DNA of 8,201 bases. It comes from JAPLJQ01 sp037143735. Lineage in GTDB: Bacteria > Desulfobacterota > Syntrophia > Syntrophales > UBA2185. The stretch is taken from positions 1 to 8,201 of the forward strand of contig JBAWYD010000098.1 in NCBI GenBank assembly GCA_037143735.1, in the 5' to 3' direction. This document shows, piece by piece, positions 1-6,025 of the stretch (within the stretch, counting starts at the first letter, position 1; every line of letters starts with the position of its first letter). The notes beneath the pieces were generated by a model that saw nothing but the letters and a program-made list of their open reading frames with translations, had not been told where the DNA came from and searched no databases. Made by a program: the position numbers and the translations under genes.

Positions 1-369
1 AAGGGATCAGACAGGATAAGGACAGGAAAAAAGGGGGAAGATATTGCCGTCGCCTATCTGAAGAAGGAAGGATATGATATTCTCGAACGGAATTATAGAT
101 GTCTGTTTGGAGAAGTGGATATTGTGGCGATGGACGGAGACACCTTTGTTTTTGTAGAGGTCAAAAGCAGGAGATCGGAGCGCTTCGGCGACCCCCAGAT
201 GGCCGTGGGTCTGGAGAAACAGAAGAAACTGTCCAGAATTGCTTTGAAATATCTGGAGGACCTGCGGCTCTATCCCTGTAACGCACGCTTCGATGTTGTG
301 GCGGTCAAGCTGTTGCCCGCAGGCAATCAGGTTGAGATTATTCGTAATGCCTTCGATCGCGCCTTTTGA
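1..369 (+). CDS. yraN: YraN/UPF0102 family nuclease-like protein, 5' end cut by window edge
   Basis: The reading frame is open from base 1 to a TGA at 367-369 and gives 122 residues. The family is usually about 120-130 aa, so only a few N-terminal residues are missing. Visible family features are the early GKKGEDIAVAYL stretch (residues 9-20), RNYRC followed by GEVDIVA (37-43), FVEVKSR (51-57), RFGDPQ (61-66), KQKKL (73-77) and a C-terminal RFDVVAVK (96-103). D40, E53 and K55 form the D-x(n)-E-x-K pattern of PD-(D/E)XK nuclease folds. The cellular role of the family is poorly defined; a DNA or recombination-related cytoplasmic role is inferred from the fold. It points in the same direction as rsmI at the far end of the window, while everything between is on the other strand. 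Confidence 0.92.
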   Translation, partial: KGSDRIRTGKKGEDIAVAYLKKEGYDILERNYRCLFGEVDIVAMDGDTFVFVEVKSRRSERFGDPQMAVGLEKQKKLSRIALKYLEDLRLYPCNARFDVVAVKLLPAGNQVEIIRNAFDRAF

Positions 370-394
370 AAAGCCAATAAGCAGACGCAAGCGG

Positions 395-430
395 GAGGCA
401 GAACCAGGCACAGTTAAATTGCCTCTTTTA
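395..430 (+). terminator. Weak terminator-like hairpin after yraN
   Basis: GAGGCA (395-400) can pair with TGCCTC (420-425) across a 19-nt loop, and TTTT follows directly. It begins 26 nt after the yraN stop. The stem is only 6 bp and the loop is long, so it is a marginal intrinsic terminator. The stronger palindrome just downstream may do the job instead. Confidence 0.3.
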
Positions 431-431
431 T

Positions 432-483
432 ATGAAAATCCCCCCATCCCCCCTTTGCTAAGGGGGGGTGGGGGGATTTTCAT
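432..483. repeat. 52-bp near-perfect palindrome with C-rich and G-rich arms (dispersed-repeat or MITE-like)
   Basis: Bases 432-455 pair with 460-483 around the 4-nt loop TGCT. This gives a 24-bp stem with one G-T wobble (447/468) and otherwise perfect pairing. Each arm contains an ATGAAAAT block and two runs of six C (or G). From general knowledge, palindromes of this kind (AAAATCCCCC, then TTTGCTAA, then GGGGGATTTT) occur as dispersed intergenic repeats in many environmental bacteria. When translated they give proline- or glycine-rich spurious peptides, as both strands do here. No transposase is present, so any movement would be in trans. It lies 62 nt after yraN and could also stop transcription from either side, although no long T-run follows on either strand. 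Confidence 0.8.
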
Positions 484-492
484 GTTTCGTTG

Positions 493-507
493 TGCCCGTG
501 CCGGGCA
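493..507. repeat. Short perfect hairpin in the yraN / dehydrogenase gap
   Basis: TGCCCG (493-498) and CGGGCA (502-507) form a 6-bp perfect stem with loop TGC. It lies between the ends of the convergent yraN and dehydrogenase genes. Neither side has a T-run, so I do not call it a terminator. The rest of 508-592 shows only an A6 run at 549-554, which reads as T6 downstream of the minus-strand operon. That run could serve a weak terminator using GGTG/CACC pairing (556-559 with 590-593). Confidence 0.35.
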
Positions 508-592
508 TGGGGGTTAGTTACAGAAATACGCGGTTGCAAGTGTCTCTGAAAAAATGGTGAATATGCCTTTTTTACGACCGGAAAATGGACAC

Positions 593-2317
593 CTATTTTT
601 TAACGGCGTCTTTGATGCGCTTGATGTGGCCACGGCCGAGGCCTTTCACCTCGCAGCCGAGCTCGAAGTAATGCCTGATGGCGGCGTCGTCGAGAATGCC
701 GAAGCAGTCGATCACGGCGACGGGCCTGCCCGTCATTTTGACGACTTTATCGGGATTCAGGTTAAGATAGGCCTGATGGCGCACCGCGAGGACGACGGCG
801 TCGACGCCTTTGAGTGTCTTTGCGAGGTCCTTTTGAACCCGGAGCTCCGTCAGTTTGTCCTGGTTCCGGAAGAGCAGCGACCGGGATTGGCCGGTGGCAG
901 GGTAGGAGTCCTGCTTTTCAAACTCCCACCAGTGTTTGACATAGGGATCGTGCACAACGGTTTCGCCCCCCATCTCCGCGAGCTTGCGGACGAGGATTTC
1001 GGAGCCGCTGTAACGGGTGTCGCCCACGTCTTCCCGGTAGGAGGCGCCGAGAATGGCGATCTTTGAGGCGGCGACGATTTTGCCCATGTTGCGCAGGGCG
1101 TCGCGGACCAGCTCGGCGGCGTGGAGAGCCCGGGTATCGTTGATGTCGATGGCAAGCGGCGTGATTTTGAAGATATCGTCGTCGAATCCCATGAGGGTAT
1201 GATAAGCCCAGACGCCGAGGCCGCCGTCTTTGGGAAGACAGTAACCGCCGATCCCGGGGCCCGGGAAGATGATGTTGGAATGGGTCGGTCGAATCCGGAT
1301 GGCGTCGAGAACCTTGATGATATCCACGCCGTTGCGCTCGGCAAAAGTGCTCCACTCGTTCAGGTAGGCCAGGATGGTGGCGCGGTACGAGTTCTCCACG
1401 ATTTTGCAGGTTTCGCTTTCGATGGGGCGGTCCAGGACGGTGAGGGGGAATTTATCCACGTTGATGACGTTGGAGAGGAAGGTTTTTACCCGCCGCCGCG
1501 CCTCTTCGTTGATTCCGCTGCACACCCGCCAGAAGTCGCGAATTGATGCCACGTAGTGGCGGCCCGGCATGACCCGCTCGAAGGAGTGCGACAGGAGGGG
1601 CTCCTCCCCGATTCCCCGCGCTTCAAAGGCCTTTTTCATGATGGGGTAGGCGATATACTCCGTTGTTCCGGGGGGGACGGTGGTTTCAATCAGGACCAGG
1701 CAATCCTTCCCGATTTTTTCCCCGATGATCCGTATGCTGTCTTCCAGGGCGGCGATGTCGGCGTGGCCATTCCGGCAGTTCCCGAGGGTTTCCTTGAAAT
1801 AATCGCACTGGACGTCCACCACCACCACGTCGGCAAGACGCAGGGCGTCGTGGTTGAAGGTGGCCGTGAGGGTCTTTTTCTCCTTTACGCAGCGGGCGAT
1901 CAGGAGGGCGACCTCCGGGTCTTCCGCCTCTACGGGGGCGATGCCCAGGTTGAGGTAGGGAATCTTCCAGTAGGAACGGGTGGAGGGGCGCTGCATGCCG
2001 ATGACGAAGTATTTCGGCTTGCCTGTTTTGCCGTCGACGGCATCGGCGATGACGCCCGCCATGACGGCGCCGACAAAGCCGACGCCCATGACGACGACGA
2101 TCTCGCGGCCCATGCTGCGCTGCATGCCGACGAGTTTTTGCAGCCGTTTGACTTCTTTTGCATAGTCTTCCTCCCGGGGCAGAGGAAACACTTTCCCGTT
2201 CGGCGACACCGAAACAGGGGACGGTTCTATTTCATCTATTTTTTTCAAGGTCTTTTTTTCGCCGGCCTTCCTCATGGCTGAACTTTGCGTTTTATTTGGA
2301 AGCTTCCTCTCATGCAT
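593..2317 (-). CDS. Long divergent nucleotide-sugar dehydrogenase (UDP-glucose/GDP-mannose dehydrogenase superfamily, WecC/WbpA-like)
   Basis: A 574-residue enzyme expected to oxidise the C6 hydroxyl of a UDP-sugar to a uronate with two NAD+. Residues 73-90 hold the NAD-binding strand with GVGFVG (78-83). ETTVPPGTT (211-219) and SHSFERVMPGRH (243-254) match the UDP-HexNAc dehydrogenase branch. ETCKIVENSYRA (302-313) supplies the expected Lys and Asn, GPGIGGYCLPKD (353-364) the catalytic Cys360, and AILGASYREDVGDTR (421-435) opens the C-terminal domain. Family members are typically about 420-460 aa. The excess is a charged, unrecognised N-terminal stretch of about 70 residues plus extra sequence after the first Rossmann motif (about 94-135). 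The ATG at 2315-2317 is supported by GAGGAG at 2326-2331, 8 nt upstream, inside the galE remnant. The substrate is uncertain: UDP-ManNAc or UDP-GlcNAc is more likely than UDP-Glc, since another gene here covers UDP-Glc. Last gene of the operon. Confidence 0.85.
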   Translation of the reverse strand: MHERKLPNKTQSSAMRKAGEKKTLKKIDEIEPSPVSVSPNGKVFPLPREEDYAKEVKRLQKLVGMQRSMGREIVVVMGVGFVGAVMAGVIADAVDGKTGKPKYFVIGMQRPSTRSYWKIPYLNLGIAPVEAEDPEVALLIARCVKEKKTLTATFNHDALRLADVVVVDVQCDYFKETLGNCRNGHADIAALEDSIRIIGEKIGKDCLVLIETTVPPGTTEYIAYPIMKKAFEARGIGEEPLLSHSFERVMPGRHYVASIRDFWRVCSGINEEARRRVKTFLSNVINVDKFPLTVLDRPIESETCKIVENSYRATILAYLNEWSTFAERNGVDIIKVLDAIRIRPTHSNIIFPGPGIGGYCLPKDGGLGVWAYHTLMGFDDDIFKITPLAIDINDTRALHAAELVRDALRNMGKIVAASKIAILGASYREDVGDTRYSGSEILVRKLAEMGGETVVHDPYVKHWWEFEKQDSYPATGQSRSLLFRNQDKLTELRVQKDLAKTLKGVDAVVLAVRHQAYLNLNPDKVVKMTGRPVAVIDCFGILDDAAIRHYFELGCEVKGLGRGHIKRIKDAVKK

Positions 2318-2318
2318 T

Positions 2319-2426
2319 CTACAAACTCCTCAGGTTGTCGAAGACAACCGTTTCATATCCGCTCCGGTTGAGTTGCTTGTTGGCGTGGGAGCCGACATAG
2401 CCCGCTCCGCCCGTAATCAGTATCAT
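2319..2426 (-). pseudogene. galE: galE 5' remnant (N-terminal 35 codons of a UDP-glucose 4-epimerase)
   Basis: The ATG at 2424-2426 opens a 35-codon frame. It starts MILITGGAGYVGSH, the signature GalE N-terminus with the GxxGxxG NAD-binding loop, and continues through the first helix to GYETVVFDNL, the second strand of the Rossmann fold. A TAG (2319-2321) follows, where intact GalE carries on for about 290 more residues. No catalytic SxxxYxxxK part exists downstream in any frame I can see. The stop lies 1 nt before the start of the dehydrogenase gene, and that gene's ribosome-binding site is inside this stub. If translated, it could couple translation into the dehydrogenase gene. It is probably a recombination or deletion relic; a retained leader peptide is the alternative. 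Confidence 0.8.
2326..2349 (-). promoter_or_regulatory. Shine-Dalgarno GAGGAG preceded by a 7-bp hairpin, for the dehydrogenase gene
   Basis: On the minus strand a perfect GAGGAG (2326-2331) stands 8 nt before the dehydrogenase ATG. Directly upstream, GGTTGTC and GACAACC (2343-2349 and 2333-2339 on the plus strand) form a 7-bp perfect hairpin with a 3-nt loop, separated from the ribosome-binding site by one base. The hairpin also encodes the VVFDN part of the galE remnant. Ribosomes reading the stub would unfold it, so the initiation rate could depend on stub translation. That effect is inference. Confidence 0.55.
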
Positions 2427-2443
2427 GGGGTCAGGTCTTTCAT
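2423..2443 (-). other. Six-codon mini-ORF overlapping the galE remnant start
   Basis: An ATG inside the 22-bp repeat reads MKDLTP and then TGA. The TGA overlaps the ATG of the galE remnant in an ATGA arrangement. The first four codons are identical to those of rsmI because both lie in the repeat. It may be only a by-product of the repeat copy carrying a start codon; there is no other evidence of expression. Confidence 0.25.
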
Positions 2444-2453
2444 TTTAGCGTTT
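2432..2453 (-). repeat. Left copy of perfect 22-bp inverted repeat
   Basis: Read on the minus strand this copy starts AAACGCTAAA and ends ATGAAAGACCTG. The identical 22 bases occur on the plus strand at 7377-7398, and identity stops at both edges. The copy lies between the epimerase stop and the galE remnant start. On the minus strand it is followed by ACCCC. The GACCTGACCCC run resembles motifs I associate with REP-like intergenic repeats linked to RAYT transposases, but I cannot verify that here. Confidence 0.85.
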
Positions 2454-2474
2454 CCCCCCGGTTCCCGTTTACTG

Positions 2475-3485
2475 CTACACGTCCGGGGCTACTGTCTTTT
2501 TGGCCCAGTTTGCGGTTTGTGACAGGGCGTCGCGCAATGAGGATCCCGGCTCGAATCCGAGGAGCTTTCGTGCAAGTGTAATGTCCGCCCAGGAATGGCG
2601 GATGTCTCCCGATCGCGCATCCTTAAATACGGGTATCGAATTTATGTCGAGGACAGACTTAAGTTCATTCAGCAACTCATTGACAGTCACCCGCCTGCCG
2701 CAGGCCACATTGAATGTCTTTCCCGCCACCGCGCCGGGAGTCTTGCAGGCAAGGATGTTTGCCCGGACGACGTCGTCAACGTAGATGAAATCCCTTGTTT
2801 GCTCGCCGTCTCCGAAAATAATGGGGGATTTCCCAGACAGGAGGGCGATGATGAATTTCGGAATGACGGCGGCATATTCCGATGCAGGGTCCTGTTTCGG
2901 ACCGAAGACGTTGAAGTAGCGCAGAGCGATTGTTTCCAGACCGTAAAGTTCGTAAAATATCCGGCAATATTCTTCGCCGGCCAGTTTACCGAGGGCATAA
3001 GGGGAGAGAGGCCGTGGCTTCATCGCTTCATTCACGGGTGCAAATGAGGTTTCATCTATGGGGCCGGAAACATCGGACGTTCCGTCACCGTAAACGGCGC
3101 AGGATGAGGCCAGGATGAATCGCCTGACGCCTTCATCCCTGGCGGCAAGGAGCATGTTCAGGGTGCCTGTGATATTGATATCGTTCGCCAGAGCGGGATT
3201 CTTCGTGGATTGCGGCACCGATATAAGGGCGGCGTGGTGGAGGACGTAATCGGCGCCGCGAACGGCACGGCGGCAAATTTCCGAATCACGGATGTCCCCT
3301 TCGATGATCTCCAGGGATGATCCCGCCGGTTCCGGGGCGAGAAGAAGGTTCTCTTTTTTTCCCGATGAAAAATTATCGAGAATGCGGACGCGTTCCCCGT
3401 TTTTTAAAAGGGTTGCCGCGATATTGGAACCGATGAATCCGGCGCCTCCCGTTATCAAATGCGTGTATATAAGGGATGGTTTCAT
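2475..3485 (-). CDS. NAD-dependent UDP-hexose / UDP-N-acetylhexosamine 4-epimerase (extended SDR, WbpP/GalE-like)
   Basis: A 336-residue extended short-chain dehydrogenase, close to the usual 320-345 aa. It shows the NAD loop GGAGFIGS (13-20), LDNFSSGKKEN (36-46), GDIRD (63-67), HHAALISVPQS (83-93) and SSCAVYG (127-133). The catalytic Y163xxxK167 is in SPYALGKLAGEEY, followed by LRYFNVFGPKQDP, an FGDGEQTRDFIYVDDV block and a GDIRHSWADI block. The VPQS, RYFNVFG and GDIRHS segments fit the WbpP/TviC group, which interconverts UDP-GlcNAc and UDP-GalNAc (or their uronates). Plain UDP-Glc/UDP-Gal activity is also possible. The start codon has no clear Shine-Dalgarno, but the gap to the upstream gene is only 11 nt, so translational coupling is likely. 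The protein is soluble and cytoplasmic. Confidence 0.88.
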   Translation of the reverse strand: MKPSLIYTHLITGGAGFIGSNIAATLLKNGERVRILDNFSSGKKENLLLAPEPAGSSLEIIEGDIRDSEICRRAVRGADYVLHHAALISVPQSTKNPALANDINITGTLNMLLAARDEGVRRFILASSCAVYGDGTSDVSGPIDETSFAPVNEAMKPRPLSPYALGKLAGEEYCRIFYELYGLETIALRYFNVFGPKQDPASEYAAVIPKFIIALLSGKSPIIFGDGEQTRDFIYVDDVVRANILACKTPGAVAGKTFNVACGRRVTVNELLNELKSVLDINSIPVFKDARSGDIRHSWADITLARKLLGFEPGSSLRDALSQTANWAKKTVAPDV

Positions 3486-3496
3486 ATTTTTATAAT

Positions 3497-4612
3497 TCAG
3501 AGGTAGGGTTTGACGAGGGAGGAGACGTAGCGGGCAATGGCCACCGAAGACGTCAATCCTGGCGATTCCATGCCGATAAGGTTGATCAGGCCGGGTAATC
3601 CGCTGTCTTTTTCATCACGGACGACAAAATCACGGTACGGTTCGTCCGGTCCCTGAAGCTTTGGCCGGACGCCGCACATGTCGGGATGGAGGGCATCCGG
3701 GGTGATTCCGGGAAGATATTTTTTGATAGACCGGTAAAACGATTCTTTCCGGTTTTCGTCAACGGTATATTCGATTTCATCGATGTACCGGCTGTCCGGC
3801 CCGAATTTGACTCGCCCGTCCAGGCCCAGCGTGGCGTGAATGCCGAGGCTTTCCGTATTCTTCGGCGGCACGGGATAGACGAGGTGATTCAATTTGGCGG
3901 CAGGTGACATGGAAAAATAATTTCCCTTGCAGTATTTCAGGCGGTAGTCCTTCCCGTCGATGTCGATCCCGGCGAGGCCGGCGATGCGATCGGCATGGAG
4001 CCCCGCACTGTTGATCAGAACCCTGGTGCGAAACCGGTATTCTCCCCCGTTGGTTTCCACGTCATAAGCGCCGTTTTCTCTGTGAATGGCTGTGGCTTCC
4101 GATCGATAGGCAAGGATGGCCCCGTTGATTTCAGCATTCACGCAGAAAGAACGCATCAGACTGTGGCTGTCGATAATGCCGGTGGACGGGGAGAATAGGG
4201 CGGCTTTTGCGTTCACTTCCGGTTCGAGGGTCTGGATCTGCTTCCTTCCCAGAAGGGAGAGATCATCCACGCCGTTTTGTTCGGCGTGTTTTCTGATGCC
4301 CTCCAGGGCCTCGCATTCGTCGTCGTCCGTGGCCACGATAAGCTTCCCCAGCCTTCTGTGGGGGATGTTCCTTTCCCTGCATAACCGGTAGAGAAGCCTG
4401 TTTCCCTCCGTGCAGAAACCTGCTTTCAGGAAGCCGGAAGAGTAATAGATGCCCGCGTGGATGACCTCGCTGTTGCGGCTGCTGGTTTCCTGGCCGAAGG
4501 TGGCGTTTTTTTCTATCACCAGCACATGGCTGAATCTTGAGGAAAGCTCTTCCGCGATGGCCAGCCCGATAACGCCGGCGCCGATAATCGTTATGTTAAA
4601 GGTGTCCGTCAT
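3497..4612 (-). CDS. FAD-dependent oxidoreductase of the DAO family, L-2-hydroxyglutarate oxidase (LhgO)-like
   Basis: A 371-residue flavoprotein. The N-terminal dinucleotide-binding motif is IGAGVIGLAIAEEL (10-23), with the ribose-binding acidic end VIEK (32-35). SSRNSEVIHAGIYY (44-57) is the hallmark of LhgO/L2HGDH relatives. STGIIDSHSLMRSF (143-156), NSAGLHADRIAGLAG (201-215), YPVPP (246-250), KFGPDSRYI (269-277), GVRPKLQGP (314-322) and the closing GMESPGLTSSVAIA (347-360) complete the fold. E. coli LhgO is about 420 aa, so this is a shorter branch. Such enzymes oxidise 2-hydroxy acids or amines, passing electrons to quinone or oxygen. The substrate here is unknown, and the setting among nucleotide-sugar genes suggests it may not be 2-hydroxyglutarate. 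The gap to the upstream gene is 13 nt, with no strong ribosome-binding site. Confidence 0.85.
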   Translation of the reverse strand: MTDTFNITIIGAGVIGLAIAEELSSRFSHVLVIEKNATFGQETSSRNSEVIHAGIYYSSGFLKAGFCTEGNRLLYRLCRERNIPHRRLGKLIVATDDDECEALEGIRKHAEQNGVDDLSLLGRKQIQTLEPEVNAKAALFSPSTGIIDSHSLMRSFCVNAEINGAILAYRSEATAIHRENGAYDVETNGGEYRFRTRVLINSAGLHADRIAGLAGIDIDGKDYRLKYCKGNYFSMSPAAKLNHLVYPVPPKNTESLGIHATLGLDGRVKFGPDSRYIDEIEYTVDENRKESFYRSIKKYLPGITPDALHPDMCGVRPKLQGPDEPYRDFVVRDEKDSGLPGLINLIGMESPGLTSSVAIARYVSSLVKPYL

Positions 4613-4625
4613 AATTTACGGGGCT

Positions 4626-6002
4626 TTAAAAATGAGTGAGGGGGGGTTTGCCGATGGGATAGACATTAAAGCCGATCTCAAAGCATTGCCTGTGGTCAAG
4701 AATGTTTCTGCCGTCGAAGATGGAGGCCGGTTTGATCATGCCGTCGAAGATTTTCCGGAAGTCGAGGCGGCGGTAAATATCCCACTCCGTCAGGACGGCG
4801 ATGGCGTGGCAGCCGTGAGCCGCCGCATAAGGGTCTTCGACGAAACTTATTCTGCCTTCCATGCCGGCCAGGTCGGACCGGGCATTACTAAGGGCTCTGG
4901 GGTCGGTGATGATGACCTCCGCCTTTTCTTCCAGGAGCCTCCCCGCGCTGAAGATGGCCGGGCTTTGCCTCGTATCCCCCGTGTTGGCCTTGAACGAGAA
5001 TCCGTAAAGACAGATTTTCTTGTCCGTCAGGGTATTGAACATGGCCGTCATCATATTCAGGAGGAATCGCTCCTGCTGGTATTGATTGATTTTGACGACG
5101 CCTTCCCAGTAATCGGCGACCTCGCTCAAGCCGTAATGCCTGCAGAGATAGACGAGGTTGAGAATGTCCTTCCTGAAACAGGACCCGCCGAACCCGACAC
5201 TGGCGTTCAGGAATTTCGGGCCGATCCGGCTGTCCATGCCTACCGCTTTCGCCACCTCGGTGATGTCCGCATCCGTCTTTTCACAGAGGGCGGAGATGGC
5301 GTTGACGGAGGAGATCCTCTGGGCGAGAAAGGCGTTCGAGACGATCTTGGAAAGCTCGCTGCTCCAGATGTTCGACGTAATGATTTTTTCCCTTGGGATC
5401 CAGTTGGCGTAAATATCTTCGATGGTTTCCCTGGCTTTCAGGCCGCTCTCCGTTTCCCGCGAGCCGATGAGAATCCGGTCGGGGTTCTCGAGATCCTTGA
5501 CGGCGGTGCCTTCTGCCAGAAACTCGGGGTTGGAGAGGACGTCGAAAGAGATCGAACTGTTCGTGCACTGAAGGATGTTTTCCATGGCCTGGGCTGTTTT
5601 CACGGGGAGGGTACTCTTCTCGATGACGATCTTGGACGACCGGGAATGCTGGAGGATCTGCCGGGCCGTCTTTTCCCAGTATTGGAGGTCCGCCGCCATA
5701 CCGGCGCCCACGCCGAAAGTCTTGGTCGGTGTGTTGACGCTGACAAAGATGATGTCGTTGTCCCGGATAGCGCCCGGTATATCGTTGCTGAAGAAGAGGT
5801 TTTTGCCCCGCGTCGCCAGGACGATTTCTTCGAGATCCGGTTCGTAGATGGGTAGTTCGTCGGAGTTCCATGCCGCGATGCGGACCGGATCGATATCCAC
5901 GACCGTAACCCGGTACAGGGGGCATTTGCGGGCCAATACCGCCATCGTGGGGCCTCCGACGTAGCCGGCGCCGATGCACAGGATGTTCTTTTCAAATGTC
6001 AT
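4626..6002 (-). CDS. ugd: UDP-glucose 6-dehydrogenase, eukaryote-like type
   Basis: A 458-residue enzyme that oxidises UDP-glucose to UDP-glucuronate with two NAD+. The N-terminus CIGAGYVGGPTMAVLA (9-24) and AAWNSDELPIYEPDLEEIV (43-61), plus RGKNLFFS (65-72), SVNTPTK (88-94), SNPEFLAEGTAVKDL (157-171) and NIWSSELSKIVSNAFLAQRIS (211-231, active-site Lys219), follow the animal/plant UGDH pattern far more closely than the shorter E. coli-type Ugd. The catalytic Cys275 is in GFGGSCFRKD. GFSFKANTGDTR and TEWD mark the C-terminal UDP-binding domain. Length also fits the eukaryote-like group. The start is supported by AGAGGA (6008-6013), 5 nt upstream. Its product is the substrate of the preceding gene, UDP-glucuronate decarboxylase, 23 nt away. 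Confidence 0.95.
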   Translation of the reverse strand: MTFEKNILCIGAGYVGGPTMAVLARKCPLYRVTVVDIDPVRIAAWNSDELPIYEPDLEEIVLATRGKNLFFSNDIPGAIRDNDIIFVSVNTPTKTFGVGAGMAADLQYWEKTARQILQHSRSSKIVIEKSTLPVKTAQAMENILQCTNSSISFDVLSNPEFLAEGTAVKDLENPDRILIGSRETESGLKARETIEDIYANWIPREKIITSNIWSSELSKIVSNAFLAQRISSVNAISALCEKTDADITEVAKAVGMDSRIGPKFLNASVGFGGSCFRKDILNLVYLCRHYGLSEVADYWEGVVKINQYQQERFLLNMMTAMFNTLTDKKICLYGFSFKANTGDTRQSPAIFSAGRLLEEKAEVIITDPRALSNARSDLAGMEGRISFVEDPYAAAHGCHAIAVLTEWDIYRRLDFRKIFDGMIKPASIFDGRNILDHRQCFEIGFNVYPIGKPPLTHF

Positions 6003-6025
6003 GTTTTTCCTCTGATCGAGTATAT

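Noticed and set aside
7..483. Minus-strand frame of 158 codons starting in the palindrome and running antisense to yraN
   Set aside because: Its first residues come from the C-rich palindrome and the remainder is the shadow of the yraN frame, with no recognisable domain.
580..593. GGAAAATGGACACC next to the dehydrogenase stop as an insertion-sequence end
   Set aside because: It vaguely resembles IS terminal sequences, but no partner repeat or transposase fragment is present in the window.
554..1066. Plus-strand frame of 170 codons antisense to the dehydrogenase 3' half
   Set aside because: It overlaps a clearly recognised gene on the other strand and has no family motif; long antisense frames are expected in G+C-rich coding DNA.
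4449..5855. Plus-strand frame of 468 codons antisense to UGD
   Set aside because: UGD on the minus strand is unambiguous over its whole length. The antisense translation is rich in D, G, V and F and shows no domain, so it is a shadow.
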